From UBA5018 sp947463165 (GTDB taxonomy: Bacteria > Cyanobacteriota > Cyanobacteriia > PCC-6307 > Cyanobiaceae), in the NCBI GenBank assembly GCA_943371245.1, contig CALRTY020000006.1:1-64000 (forward strand): a DNA stretch of 64,000 nt, read 5' to 3'. The first letter of the stretch is position 1. Every line of letters starts with the position of its first letter. Position numbers and translations under genes: made by a program. Below the pieces are notes generated by a model that was not told where the DNA came from, ran no database searches, and saw only the letters and a list, made by a program, of their open reading frames with translations. Shown here piece after piece: positions 51,795 through 61,253 of the stretch.

Positions 51795-53255
51795 ATGGCC
51801 CCAGCCACAAACCCTGCCGTTCGCCAGCGGCGACCAAGGCTGAGAGACGCCAGCTTGCTGGAGGCTCCCAGCATCCTGGCCAGCAAAATTCGCGGTATCC
51901 AGCACCCGCGCACCCTCACCTGGCTGGCCTGCATCCCTGTAGCCCTCTTCGGTCTGGGACTGTTCAACCTCTCGGCCCACGCCGCCCAGCTACCGGAACT
52001 CACCCCCGGCTTCCTGATCAACAACCTCTGGCTGCTAATCGCAGCGATCCTGGTGATCTTCATGAACGCCGGCTTCGCCATGGTGGAGGCCGGCCTATGT
52101 CGCCAGAAGAATGCTGTAAATATCCTGGCAAAGAATTTGATTGTGTTTGCGCTGGCAGCATCGGCCTACTGGATTATCGGCTATTCGCTGATGTACGGGG
52201 AGCCGGTGATCAAAGGCTGGTTGTTCTTCGGTAAGGGCGGGCCCCTGGGCCTGTTCTTTGATCCCACGGTGACGGCTGAGATGGTCAAGCAAGCCGCCCT
52301 GGTGCCCAGCGTCGACTTCCTCTTCCAGGTGGCCTTCGCCGGCACCGCCGCCACGATCGTCTCGGGGCTGGTGGCCGAGCGGATCAAGTTCGGGGAGTTT
52401 GTTGTGTTCTCGCTGGTGCTGGTGGGCTTCGTTTACCCGATCGCCGGCAGCTGGAAATGGAATGCCAACGGCTGGCTAAACCAGCTGGGCTTCATCGATT
52501 TCGCCGGCTCCACCCTTGTGCATTCCGTCGGCGCCTGGGCCGGCATCGTCGGCGCGATCATCCTGGGCCCCAGGATCGGCAAGTTCGTGGAAGGCAAGGC
52601 CCAGGCGATTCCTGGCCACAACCTGGCCATTGCCACCCTCGGCTGCCTGATCCTCTGGATCGGCTGGTATGGCTTCAACCCCGGCTCGGTGCTAGCGATG
52701 AACGAGACCGTTCCCTACATCGCCGTCACCACCACCCTCGGCGCCGCCGGTGGCGGCATAGCAGCCACGATCTGCTCACAAATCACCTCGGGCAAACCAG
52801 ACCTGTCGATGACCATCAACGGCATTCTCGCCGGGCTGGTGGGCATCACCGCCGGCTGCGACGCCTACTCGATGCCGGCCGCCTGGGTGGTGGGCTTCGC
52901 GGGGGGCCTGCTGGTGGTGTTCTCGGTGGCGATCATCGATCGGCTGGGCATCGACGATCCGGTGGGGGCCTGGTCGGTGCATGGCACCGGCGGCATCTGG
53001 GGCACCCTGGCGGTGGGCCTGTTCAACCAGGAAAAGGGCCTTTTGCTGGGCAACGGCTTTGGCCAGCTGGGGATCCAACTGATCGGTGCGCTGGCCTACG
53101 GCCTGTTCGCCGTGGCGGCCGCCTGGCTCACCTGGGCCCTGCTAGGGGCCTGCTCCGGCGGCCTGCGGGTGAGCGAGCCAGAGGAGCTCGAGGGCCTCGA
53201 CATCGGCGAACACGGCATGGAGGCCTATCCAGACTTCAACACCGTCTCGGGCTGA
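51795..53255 (+). CDS. amt: Ammonium transporter
   Basis: A 486-residue Amt/Rh/MEP channel. A basic N-terminus of about 45 residues precedes a cleavable or first membrane segment (CIPVALFGLGLFNLSAHAA). NNLWLLIAAILVIFMNAGFA, IDFAGSTLVHSVGAWAG with the first pore His, WYGFNPGS and AWSVHGTGGIWGTLAVGLF with the second pore His are the family signatures. GAGGAGGG ends eight bases before ATG 51795 and fixes the start. Nitrogen control is expected, but I see no clear NtcA site upstream. Confidence 0.93.
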   Translation: MAPATNPAVRQRRPRLRDASLLEAPSILASKIRGIQHPRTLTWLACIPVALFGLGLFNLSAHAAQLPELTPGFLINNLWLLIAAILVIFMNAGFAMVEAGLCRQKNAVNILAKNLIVFALAASAYWIIGYSLMYGEPVIKGWLFFGKGGPLGLFFDPTVTAEMVKQAALVPSVDFLFQVAFAGTAATIVSGLVAERIKFGEFVVFSLVLVGFVYPIAGSWKWNANGWLNQLGFIDFAGSTLVHSVGAWAGIVGAIILGPRIGKFVEGKAQAIPGHNLAIATLGCLILWIGWYGFNPGSVLAMNETVPYIAVTTTLGAAGGGIAATICSQITSGKPDLSMTINGILAGLVGITAGCDAYSMPAAWVVGFAGGLLVVFSVAIIDRLGIDDPVGAWSVHGTGGIWGTLAVGLFNQEKGLLLGNGFGQLGIQLIGALAYGLFAVAAAWLTWALLGACSGGLRVSEPEELEGLDIGEHGMEAYPDFNTVSG

Positions 53256-53360
53256 GCTGAGCTGAGCTCCTGCAGACCAGTGGCGTGGGTGTGGTTGTTG
53301 CAGCACCAACACCAGCACCCACTCCCCCCCATAGAGTCCCTTGCAGCAGCCGGTGAACCG

Positions 53361-54560
53361 ATGGATACCCGCGCCTTTAAACGCTCCCTGCACCACTCCG
53401 ACCGCTACAACCGCCGCGGCTTCGGTTTAGGCGATGAAGTGGCCGGCAGCCTGGAGCAGGCTTACCAGAGCAATTTAGTTGCCAGCCTGCGCGAGAACGG
53501 CCACGAACTGCAGCGGGGCCGGCTGACGGTGCTGCTAGCCGAGGCCTTCGGCTTTTGCTGGGGGGTGGAGAGGGCCGTGGCCATGGCCTATGAAACCCGC
53601 CGGCATTACCCGAAAGAGCGGATCTGGATCACAAACGAAATCATCCATAACCCCTCGGTAAATGACAATTTGCGCCAGATGGGCGTTCAATTCATCTCCG
53701 TGGATCAGGGGGTTAAGGACTTCTCCGACGTGGCCAGCGGCGATGTGGTGATCCTGCCGGCCTTTGGAGCCACCGTGCAGGAAATGCAGCTTTTAAATGA
53801 GCGGGGCTGTCACATCGTGGATACCACCTGCCCTTGGGTCTCCAAGGTGTGGAACGCCGTGGAGAAGCACAAAAAGCACCAGATCACCTCAATCATTCAT
53901 GGCAAGGTGAAGCACGAGGAGACGCTGGCCACCAGCTCCTTTGCCGGCACCTACCTGGTGGTGCTGGATCTCAAGGAAGCCCAGCTGGTCTGCGATTACA
54001 TCCTGGGCAAGGGCGACCGGGAGGCCTTCCTGGCCCGCTTTGCCAAAGCCTGCTCCCCAGACTTCGATCCAGATCGCGATCTGATTCGTGTTGGGGTAGC
54101 CAATCAAACCACCATGCTCAAAAGCGAGACCGAGGAGATCGGCCGCATGTTCGAGCGCACGATGCTGCAACGGTTCGGGCCGATCGAACTCAACGATCAC
54201 TTCGTGGCCTTCAACACGATCTGTGACGCCACCCAAGAAAGACAAGACGCCATCTTCGCCCTAGTCGATAAACCCCTGGATCTGATGGTAGTAATCGGGG
54301 GCTACAACTCCTCCAACACCACCCATCTTCAAGAGATCGCCGTATCCCGCGGCATTCGCTCCTTCCACATCGACACCCCCGAGCGGATCGGCCCTGGCAA
54401 CCGCATCCTCCACAAGCCCCTGAATGAGGAATCGATCGTGGAAGATCCCTTCCTGCCCGCCGGCCACATCCGGGTGGGCATCACCTCCGGAGCCTCCACC
54501 CCAGACCGGGTGGTGGAGGACGTGATCGAGCGGCTGATCGGCCTCAGCGAAGCCAGCTGA
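53361..54560 (+). CDS. ispH: 4-hydroxy-3-methylbut-2-enyl diphosphate reductase
   Basis: A 399-residue protein, the long cyanobacterial/plant form. The three cluster cysteines lie in AFGFCWGVERAVAMAYE, HIVDTTCPWVSKVWN and FNTICDATQERQDA. WITNEIIHNPSVNDNLRQMG and VIGGYNSSNTTHLQEIA are substrate-binding regions. ATG 53361 is chosen because upstream codons are low complexity (QHQHQHPLPP). It makes IPP and DMAPP in the last step of the MEP pathway. Confidence 0.95.
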   Translation: MDTRAFKRSLHHSDRYNRRGFGLGDEVAGSLEQAYQSNLVASLRENGHELQRGRLTVLLAEAFGFCWGVERAVAMAYETRRHYPKERIWITNEIIHNPSVNDNLRQMGVQFISVDQGVKDFSDVASGDVVILPAFGATVQEMQLLNERGCHIVDTTCPWVSKVWNAVEKHKKHQITSIIHGKVKHEETLATSSFAGTYLVVLDLKEAQLVCDYILGKGDREAFLARFAKACSPDFDPDRDLIRVGVANQTTMLKSETEEIGRMFERTMLQRFGPIELNDHFVAFNTICDATQERQDAIFALVDKPLDLMVVIGGYNSSNTTHLQEIAVSRGIRSFHIDTPERIGPGNRILHKPLNEESIVEDPFLPAGHIRVGITSGASTPDRVVEDVIERLIGLSEAS

Positions 54561-54660
54561 GGCCAGCGGTCGGCCCCCAACCCTTCGCCCCTCGCCTAGG
54601 GAAGACCTCTTCAGCACAGCGGGCCAGGCGGCTGGCTATACATTCAGTAATGAACGGACC

Positions 54661-55401
54661 ATGTCGGATTCGGGATTCGGGAGTTATCAGTCGTTGTCCA
54701 CGCTTTCTTCGACCGAGCCGAGCACCATCCCCGACCGGGCGGAGTCTGAGTTGAGCAGCCCCTCGCCGCCCCTGCGCCACAGCGGCGACCCCCGCCTGCG
54801 CTGCTACTCCAGCAGCTTTTCCGACCTGATGGAGATGTGGGCCCCTGCCGAGCTGGTGGCCAGCTACCTGGACCACCATGAAGGCTGGTTCAGGCGCTGC
54901 GCCGCGCCGATGACAGTGCGCCCCCTGGGCAATAACGGCTATTCGCTCACCCTGGGCCGGTTTGGCAATTTCGGCTTTGAGGTGGAACCCACGATTAGCC
55001 TGGAGCTGTTACCCCAAGACCGGGGGGTATATCGGATCGTCACGGCGGCTTCAGACCAGCCGGAGACGCTGCTGGAACGGCTCTATGACGTGGAGTTCAA
55101 CGCCTCCTTAAAGCTTCAAGAGCAATTGAATCCAACGGAAGAAAATACAAAAGAAAGTACGGAAGAAAATGATGGGAGCGCCATGCGCACAGCAGTGATC
55201 TGGGACCTGGATTTAAACGTATGGATACAAATACCTGGAGTGATCACCCTGCTGCCTGAGGCTCTTGTGCAGTCCAGCGGCGATCATCTGCTACGCCAAA
55301 TCGTGCGTCAGATCTCCAGACGTCTCACCTGGAAGGTACAAGAAGACTTCCACGCCAGCCATGGGCTGAACTGCCCGCCGCGCCGACGAGCCCAATTTTA
55401 A
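54661..55401 (+). CDS. DUF1997 family protein
   Basis: A 246-residue cyanobacterial/plastid-type protein. After a Ser/Pro-rich, probably disordered first 45 residues come LRCYSSSFSDLMEMWAP, YLDHHEGWFRRCAAPM, GNFGFEVEPTISLELLP and WDLDLNVWIQIPGVITLLPE, then LRQIVRQISRRLTWKVQEDF. The order fits DUF1997 as I remember it. A Glu/Asn/Thr-rich insertion (EENTKESTEEND) encoded by AT-rich DNA interrupts the domain. Function is unknown. Confidence 0.75.
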   Translation: MSDSGFGSYQSLSTLSSTEPSTIPDRAESELSSPSPPLRHSGDPRLRCYSSSFSDLMEMWAPAELVASYLDHHEGWFRRCAAPMTVRPLGNNGYSLTLGRFGNFGFEVEPTISLELLPQDRGVYRIVTAASDQPETLLERLYDVEFNASLKLQEQLNPTEENTKESTEENDGSAMRTAVIWDLDLNVWIQIPGVITLLPEALVQSSGDHLLRQIVRQISRRLTWKVQEDFHASHGLNCPPRRRAQF

Positions 55402-55509
55402 AACCAAGGTTATTTTTGGAAAACCGCTATTGCGGCGCTCCTGCCCAGCAAGATTGGGGCCGACCTTGGTAAAGGCCAGCCCCATTGCCGGCAAATTTAT
55501 TCGCCCGAT

Positions 55510-55974
55510 TTAAGCGGGGCGCTTCTCCCAAATGTTGTTCAGGATTTGCACACCGGTCAGGGCCTGCCACAGGAACAGGGTCATCAGAGCCATGTTCAAA
55601 CCCACGTGAACTTTGCGGGCGATCAGGTTGCCTTGCTGCATCAGCGGCGTTAGCGAGGCCGCCGCCACCACCATGCAGGTCATGGTGATGCCCACCAGCA
55701 GGTGGGGCCCCACGAACAACTTGCCATTGTTCAAGTAGGTGACGGCCATGCCGCCAAAGTTGCCGATCACCATCACCACCAGGATCAGGCTGCCGATTTG
55801 AAAGTGGCGCTTGGCGAACTGACCCTTGATCAGGGGCTTGCGCGCTTCTGCATCAGCCGTGCGGGTCTTCTTGGCCTTGATCCCCAGGAACATGCCGTAT
55901 CCCGACAGGGCCAGCAATCCCCACATCAACAGGGGATGCAGAAAGTTGAGGTTGTAAGCGAGCGACTCGGGCAT
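55510..55974 (-). CDS. DUF4079 family membrane protein
   Basis: A 154-residue protein with four membrane segments: FLHPLLMWGLLALSGYGMFL, HFQIGSLILVVMVIGNFGGM, GPHLLVGITMTCMVVAAASL and VHVGLNMALMTLFLWQALTG. His residues in the first, second and fourth segments could ligate heme, as in cytochrome b561-like four-helix proteins; DUF4079 is related to these. It is probably in thylakoid or plasma membrane. Convergent with the DUF1997 gene. Confidence 0.82.
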   Translation of the reverse strand: MPESLAYNLNFLHPLLMWGLLALSGYGMFLGIKAKKTRTADAEARKPLIKGQFAKRHFQIGSLILVVMVIGNFGGMAVTYLNNGKLFVGPHLLVGITMTCMVVAAASLTPLMQQGNLIARKVHVGLNMALMTLFLWQALTGVQILNNIWEKRPA

Positions 55975-56089
55975 GGCGCGGTGCTGGGCGGGGAACGGGC
56001 AGCTTGGCGAAGCTACAGCTCATCCCGCCCCCGGTGCCGTTCAGCCCGGGGCCAATTGACAATCGAACAACCCCAGGGGCAGCGGGGCT

Positions 56090-57646
56090 TCAGTGCAAGA
56101 AGTGGCGGCGACCGGTGCAGACCATCGCCAAGCCCAGCTCGTTGCAGGCGGCGATCGAGTCGCCATCCCGCAGGCTGCCGCCTGGCTGGATCAAGGCCGT
56201 GATGCCATGGCTGGCGGCCAGGCGCACGCTGTCATCGAAGGGGAAGAAGCCATCGCTGGCCAACACCGCCCCCCGGGCCCGTTCCGCCGCGGCCTCCAGG
56301 GCCAATTTGGCGGATCCCACCCGGTTCATCTGACCCGCCCCCACCCCCAGGCTCTGGCCAGCTCGGGCCACGGCGATGGCGTTGGAGCGCACATGGCGCA
56401 CCAGTTTCCAGGCGAAGCGCAGATCCTCCAGCTCCTGGGCCGTGGGCTGGCGCTCGCTCACCACCTGCCAGCTCTGCTCCTGCACGGGCTGATCGTCCAG
56501 CTCCTGCACCAGCACCCCCCCCAGCAGGCTGCGCAGCTGCTGCCGGGGGGCGCGGGCGATGGCCTCAGGAGCCAGCTCCAGCAGGCGCAAGTTGGGCTTG
56601 GCTGCCAGCTTCAGGAGGGCCTCGACCGTGAATTGCGGCGCCACCACGCATTCCAGAAACAGGCCGCAGAGCTGCTCGGCGCTGGCCAGATCCACCGCCC
56701 CGTTGAGCGCCACGATGCCGCCAAAGGCCGACACCCGATCGGCATCGAGGGCGCGGCCCAGGGCATGGGCGCCATCGTCGCCGGTGGCCAAGCCGCAGGG
56801 ATTGGTGTGCTTCACAACCACGGCGGCGGGCTGGGCGCCGGGTCCGTAGCCAAACTCGCGCACCGTGGCCAGGGCGGCGTCGAGATCGATCAGGTTGTTG
56901 TAGCTGAGTTCCTTGCCCTGCAGCTGGATCGCGCCGCCCCAGCCGGCGGCCTCGGCGCTATGCCAACTGGCGCCCTGGTGGGGATTTTCGCCATAGCGCA
57001 GGACCTGGCGGGCGGGCAGCTCCAGCCGCAGGGGCGCCGCCGGCGGCTCGCCGCCAGCAGGGGGCTCCAGCCGGCTGGCCAACCAGCCGCTGATCGCCGC
57101 GTCGTAGGCAGCGGTGTGCTGGAACGCCGCCAGGGCTAAAGAACGGCGCAACCGCGCATCCACCTGACCGGCCTGGAGGGCCTCCAGGAAGGGGCCGTAC
57201 TGGCTGGGGGCGGTGAGCACCGCCACGTCGGCATGGTTTTTCGCGGCGGCCCGCAGCATCGCCGGCCCGCCGATATCGATGTTCTCAATAGCTACCTCGA
57301 AGTCCACCGCCGGATCGGCCACCGTCTCGCGGAAGGGATAGAGGTTCACCACCACCACATCGATCGGATCGATCTGCTGGGCCGCCAGATCCGCCTGGTG
57401 ACCAGGATCCTGCCGCCGGGCCAGGATGCCGCCGTGAATGCGGGGGTGGAGCGTCTTCACCCGGCCGCCCAAGATCTCGGGCGCACCGGTGTACTCGGCT
57501 ACCTTTGTTACAGGCAAACCAGCAGCCTGCAGCGCCGCCGCCGTGCCACCACTGGAGATCAGCCGATAGCCGGCCTCCAGCAGCCCCTGGGCCAGCGGCA
57601 CCAATCCCTCTTTTTGCGACACGCTAAGTAGGGCGGTGGGGGCCAT
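56090..57646 (-). CDS. purH: Bifunctional AICAR formyltransferase/IMP cyclohydrolase
   Basis: A 518-residue enzyme of normal length. The N-terminal cyclohydrolase domain has LSVSQKEGLVPLAQGLLEAG, ISSGGTAAALQ, GGRVKTLHPRIHGGILARR and IDVVVVNLYPFRETVA. The C-terminal transformylase has RYGENPHQGASWHS, ELSYNNLIDLDAALATVREF, VVVKHTNPCGLATGDD with the catalytic Lys-His, and SDGFFPFDDSVRLAASHGIT. It performs the last two steps of purine synthesis. Confidence 0.95.
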   Translation of the reverse strand: MAPTALLSVSQKEGLVPLAQGLLEAGYRLISSGGTAAALQAAGLPVTKVAEYTGAPEILGGRVKTLHPRIHGGILARRQDPGHQADLAAQQIDPIDVVVVNLYPFRETVADPAVDFEVAIENIDIGGPAMLRAAAKNHADVAVLTAPSQYGPFLEALQAGQVDARLRRSLALAAFQHTAAYDAAISGWLASRLEPPAGGEPPAAPLRLELPARQVLRYGENPHQGASWHSAEAAGWGGAIQLQGKELSYNNLIDLDAALATVREFGYGPGAQPAAVVVKHTNPCGLATGDDGAHALGRALDADRVSAFGGIVALNGAVDLASAEQLCGLFLECVVAPQFTVEALLKLAAKPNLRLLELAPEAIARAPRQQLRSLLGGVLVQELDDQPVQEQSWQVVSERQPTAQELEDLRFAWKLVRHVRSNAIAVARAGQSLGVGAGQMNRVGSAKLALEAAAERARGAVLASDGFFPFDDSVRLAASHGITALIQPGGSLRDGDSIAACNELGLAMVCTGRRHFLH

Positions 57647-57700
57647 GGCTGCTGCATCGGAAGGCAGAGCGCCAACCTACGCAGGGACCTCCTAGCGGCC

Positions 57701-58378
57701 ATGAACCTCACCAACCCCGACCAAACTGGCCCCGACCAGACTGGCCCCGATCAGGCTGGCCCCGATCTGTCTGACCAAGCCGATTTGCTCCAATTGGGGC
57801 CCACCGGCGCCGCAGCCCGGCTGGTGCTGTTGCACGGCTGGGGCGCCGATGCCCATGACCTGCTCGATTTGGGGGAAATGCTGGTGGGCCCAGAGCTGAG
57901 CGTGGTGGCCCTGCAGGCCCCAGAAGCCCACCCGCTGGGGGTTGGCCGCCAGTGGTATGGCCTGCAACCGATCGACTGGAGCCAGCTGCCAGCCGCCCGG
58001 GCGGCCCTGCGCCAGCGACTGGAGCTGCTGGCCAGCAGCGTGCCCCTGGGCCGCACGGTGGTGCTGGGCTTCTCCCAAGGTGGCGCCATGGCCCTGGATG
58101 TGGCCAGCGGTTTACCGGTGGCCGGCATCGTGGCCTGCAGCGGCTATCCCCACGAGGGCTGGCTACCCCAGGCCACCGCGACACAGCCGCTGCCGCCCGT
58201 GCTGCTCAGCCATGGCCAACAGGACCCGGTGGTGCCTTTCGCCGCCAGCGAGGAAGCCCGCAAGCGACTGATAAGCGGTGGTGGCAGCGCCCAGTTATTG
58301 CCCTTTGAGGGCGGCCACACGATCGACCCTGCCGTACTGCCCAGCATCGCCAACTTCGTAGGCGCCTGCCTAGGCTAA
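57701..58378 (+). CDS. Alpha/beta hydrolase, carboxylesterase/phospholipase type
   Basis: A 225-residue serine hydrolase. ARLVLLHGWGADAHDLLDLG gives the oxyanion region, VVLGFSQGGAMALDVASG the nucleophile Ser, LLSHGQQDPVVPFAASEEA the Asp and PFEGGHTIDP the His. The fold and motif order match the YpfH/acyl-protein-thioesterase carboxylesterase group. The first 25 residues are a five-residue tandem repeat (TGPDQ) encoded by 15-base direct repeats and are probably variable in length. It is divergent from purH. Confidence 0.88.
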   Translation: MNLTNPDQTGPDQTGPDQAGPDLSDQADLLQLGPTGAAARLVLLHGWGADAHDLLDLGEMLVGPELSVVALQAPEAHPLGVGRQWYGLQPIDWSQLPAARAALRQRLELLASSVPLGRTVVLGFSQGGAMALDVASGLPVAGIVACSGYPHEGWLPQATATQPLPPVLLSHGQQDPVVPFAASEEARKRLISGGGSAQLLPFEGGHTIDPAVLPSIANFVGACLG

Positions 58379-58520
58379 CCATGAGGGAAGCCCACGGGAG
58401 TCGCTGATATCAGCGGCGCCCATGGGCTGCTCAACCAGTTGGCGAACTCACTTGAGCAAGTCAGCTGAACGCGTCAGTTACGCGAATCAGTTGACCGATC
58501 CGCTCACATAATCAAGCCGC

Positions 58521-58892
58521 TCACACAAAGGCGTACTCGTACTCTTCCATCTCTTCCCAATCATCGGCAGCCAGCGCTTCGAGGCCCTCGAACAGCACCT
58601 CCTCACCAATGCGGTCAACGATCTCGCGCAGGGAGGGGAACAGGAAGTGGTTTTCCTCGGCGTACTGGGCACTGAACAGGCCCTTCTCACCCCAGAAAAA
58701 GCGATCGGTGGTGTGCTCGTTGCGGCGCACATTCAGGATCGCCGGCGCCATCAGGCCGTTTTCGGCGATATAGCGGCGGGCGGCGGTGACGGGCTTGTGG
58801 GAGCCGGTCTCCAGATTGTGGGTGGCCACATGGGCGAGCACCCGCTGGCCAGCCAGGCGACGACGGCTGATCCGCTTGCGCTTCTTGGACAT
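58521..58892 (-). CDS. DUF3155 family protein
   Basis: A 123-residue protein from ATG 58892: MSKKRKRISRRRLAGQRVLA is very basic, KPVTAARRYIAENGLMAPAI and RNEHTTDRFFWGEKGLFSAQ make the core, and the C-terminus is acidic (DDWEEMEEYEYAFV). This is the cyanobacterial DUF3155 pattern as I remember it. The charged ends suggest an RNA- or DNA-associated or self-masking role. Codons upstream of 58892 contain the hairpin repeat array and are not coding. Confidence 0.82.
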   Translation of the reverse strand: MSKKRKRISRRRLAGQRVLAHVATHNLETGSHKPVTAARRYIAENGLMAPAILNVRRNEHTTDRFFWGEKGLFSAQYAEENHFLFPSLREIVDRIGEEVLFEGLEALAADDWEEMEEYEYAFV

Positions 58893-59331
58893 GGAAATAC
58901 TCCCGTCAGGGAGGAAGAGTGGGGACGAGTAAAGCCAGGGTGCGGCAGGAGCCAGACCGGCGGCGAAGCCTTCCGAACAACCAGAAAGGGCGAGTAAAGC
59001 CCGACCTTTCTGGCGCCCGAGAGCGGGGGGGAGGGGATGCCAAAAGCCTTTAGCTCGATCCGCCAAGGCGGATCGCTTAGCTAGATCCGCAAAAGCGGAT
59101 CGCTTGACTCGATCCGCCAAGGCGGATCGATAGGCTTCAGCAGGACGCAACTGCCTCTGCTGTAGCCTCAAAAGCGTGAAAACGCAATGTTGGCTTCGCA
59201 CAGGGCTGCATGCCTGGCCGGCCGCTCGCGAGCTGCGAAGTATTGGCCGATACCGACATCTTAAGACTTTTTCTCGGATTTCTCACGCCCCTGGGAAAAC
59301 TTTTTTTACCTGCTGGGCCTGAGCGGCCAAG
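58893..59331. other. Intergenic region with palindromic hairpin array
   Basis: About 440 bases between the divergent DUF3155 and histidine kinase genes. The centre (59056-59129) holds three hairpins described separately. I see no gene; a promoter for each flanking gene must lie here. Confidence 0.5.
59056..59129. repeat. Three tandem palindromes of about 27-base period
   Basis: CGATCCGCCAAGGCGGATCG occurs twice (59056-59075 and 59110-59129) with GATCCGCAAAAGCGGATC (59084-59101) in the middle. Each is a near-perfect hairpin with a two- or four-base loop and a spacer containing CTTAGCT or CTTGACT. Confidence 0.92.
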
Positions 59332-60453
59332 ATGCCAGTCTCCAAGCGGTTCCTGACCCTGCTGAGCTTTCAGTTGGCCCAGTTCGCCGACAGGGATGAT
59401 CTGCGCTCCCTGATCGTCTACGTGGCCCAACCGGGGGCCGGTCCCACCCCCGACCTGGTACCGATCGGCCAGTGGCCCAGCGATGGTTTGGCCCTGCCCA
59501 CGGTGGGCCCCGACAGTCCCCTGCGCCAGCCCGCCGAGGCGCGCCGCTGGCTGCCCCTGCGCCACGAAGACGTGCTCCTGGGCGCCCTGCAGGTGGAAAC
59601 CGCCACCCTCCCCTGGCCGCTACCCCTGCGCCAGAGATTGCAGGCGGTCGCCCTCTGCCTCACCCAGGCCCTCTGCCTGGATCTGGAACGGCAACAACTG
59701 CAGGCGGAGCTGCAGCAACAGCGCGAGCAACTGCAGCTGCTGCTGCACCAACTGCGCAACCCCCTGGCGGCGCTGCGCACCTTCGCTCAGCTGTTGTTGC
59801 GCCGACTGGAAGCCGGCAACCCCAACCGCTCCCTGGTGGAGGGCTTGTTGGGCGAACAAGAGCAGATCAATCGCTACCTGGATGCGCTCGATCGCCTCGG
59901 CGAACCGGAATCGCTGCCAGATGCGGCCAACGCGCCGATCCCCCTGCTGCTGCCGCCCCTGGCCCCAGGCACCAGTTCGGCCCTGCCAGGGGCCCTGGAG
60001 CCATTGACCAGCCGCGCCGCCGCCACCGCCGCCCTGCAGGGACGCCCCTGGCAACAGCCCTCTCTTCTGCCCGACTGGCGGGGCGACAGCGGCGCCGTGG
60101 CCGAGATCCTGGCCAACCTGCTGGAGAACGCCTTCCGCTACAGCCGCCAGGGCGTTGCGGTGGGCCTGCACTGCGGCGGCGATCACCAGGGCGGCTGGCA
60201 ATTGACGGTGTGGGATGGCGGCAGCCCGATCCCAGAGGCCGAACGCCAGCTGATCTTCGAGCGGGGCATCCGGGGCAGCCAGGGGGCGGACCTGCCTGGC
60301 ACAGGTCTGGGGCTGGCCCTGGCCCGGGACCTGGCCCGCTCCCTTGGAGGTGAGTTGGAACTGCTGATCCCGCCGGCGGCCGCAGCCCCGGAGCTGCCCG
60401 CCGCGGGCAACGCCTTTCGCCTCAGGCTGCCGCCCGGGCCACCAGGCCCATGA
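59332..60453 (+). CDS. Soluble sensor histidine kinase
   Basis: A 373-residue kinase without membrane segments. An N-terminal sensor of about 120 residues (possibly GAF-like) precedes a coiled coil rich in Gln and Leu (QLQAELQQQREQLQLLLHQL). The H-box is HQLRNPLAALRTFAQLLLRR, the N-box EILANLLENAFRYSRQGVA, and the G-boxes VWDGGSPIPEAERQLIFERG and GTGLGLALARDLARSLGGEL. No cognate regulator is adjacent, so it is an orphan. Its stop overlaps the convergent cobS end. Confidence 0.88.
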   Translation: MPVSKRFLTLLSFQLAQFADRDDLRSLIVYVAQPGAGPTPDLVPIGQWPSDGLALPTVGPDSPLRQPAEARRWLPLRHEDVLLGALQVETATLPWPLPLRQRLQAVALCLTQALCLDLERQQLQAELQQQREQLQLLLHQLRNPLAALRTFAQLLLRRLEAGNPNRSLVEGLLGEQEQINRYLDALDRLGEPESLPDAANAPIPLLLPPLAPGTSSALPGALEPLTSRAAATAALQGRPWQQPSLLPDWRGDSGAVAEILANLLENAFRYSRQGVAVGLHCGGDHQGGWQLTVWDGGSPIPEAERQLIFERGIRGSQGADLPGTGLGLALARDLARSLGGELELLIPPAAAAPELPAAGNAFRLRLPPGPPGP

Positions 60454-61222
60454 GCAAAAGGCCCAGGGCCTCGCTCCACTCCACGCAGGCCCCGTAGCTA
60501 TCGCCGCTGTGGCCGCCCAGCCTGCGCCCCAGCCAATGGGGCACAGCAACCGCCGGCACCAGGGCCAGGGCCGCGGCCGCCAGGGCCGAGCCACCGGGCC
60601 AATTGCCCAGCAGGGCCGCCAGGGCCGCCGGGGCCGCCAGGGCGGCAGGAAGGAGCTCGCGGCCCAGGCCGCGCCAGTGCCTGCGGTGAAAGCCCGCCGT
60701 GCCCTGGTCGCGCAGGTAGGGGTAGGCCTCCATGGCCAGCAGCGGCGCCAGCCGCGCCACGCCGCCCGTCCAAACCAGGGCCATCGCCACCGCCGCCGCC
60801 GGCAGCACCGCCAGGGCCGCCAGGCCCGCCAGCCGCAACAACAGCAGCTGCGCGAAAACCTGCACCGCAGCCGCCCCCACCCGACTGTCCTCCATGGCCT
60901 CCAGGGCCCGATCGCCGGCCGCCAAGCCATCGGCGGTATCCATGGCGCCATCGCTATGCAGGCCGCCGCTGAGGGCTAAACCCAAGGCCAACACCAGGGC
61001 TAGTCGGGCCGTCTCGGGCAGCCAGCCGGCGCCCAGCCACCAGAGCAACCCCTGCAGGCCTCCCAGCAGCAGGCCGATCAGGGGGGCAAAGCGGGCGATG
61101 CGCTCAAAGCGCGGCTGCAGCAGCGGCCAGGCCGGCAAAACCGAATAAAAGATCCAGGCTCCGGCCAGATCGGCGGCGGCCAGCCGCAATTCGGCGGCGG
61201 CCAGCCGCAAGCGGGCCAGCAA
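60422..61222 (-). CDS. cobS: Adenosylcobinamide-GDP ribazoletransferase
   Basis: About 266 residues from TTG 61222, the normal length. DLAGAWIFYSVLPAW opens, LSGGLHSDGAMDTADGLAAG is the catalytic acidic motif, and GGHSGDSYGACVEWSEALGL is the end signature; six to seven membrane segments lie between. It joins alpha-ribazole to adenosylcobinamide-GDP in cobalamin or pseudocobalamin synthesis. The start is uncertain: GTG 61339 would add 39 residues and overlap the tgt start on the other strand. The N-terminus contains a local duplication (LRLAAAE, LRLAAAD). Confidence 0.87.
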   Translation of the reverse strand: MLARLRLAAAELRLAAADLAGAWIFYSVLPAWPLLQPRFERIARFAPLIGLLLGGLQGLLWWLGAGWLPETARLALVLALGLALSGGLHSDGAMDTADGLAAGDRALEAMEDSRVGAAAVQVFAQLLLLRLAGLAALAVLPAAAVAMALVWTGGVARLAPLLAMEAYPYLRDQGTAGFHRRHWRGLGRELLPAALAAPAALAALLGNWPGGSALAAAALALVPAVAVPHWLGRRLGGHSGDSYGACVEWSEALGLLLMGLVARAAA

Positions 61223-61253
61223 CCCCGGGGCTGCTGGCTGCCCCGCCGGGCCC

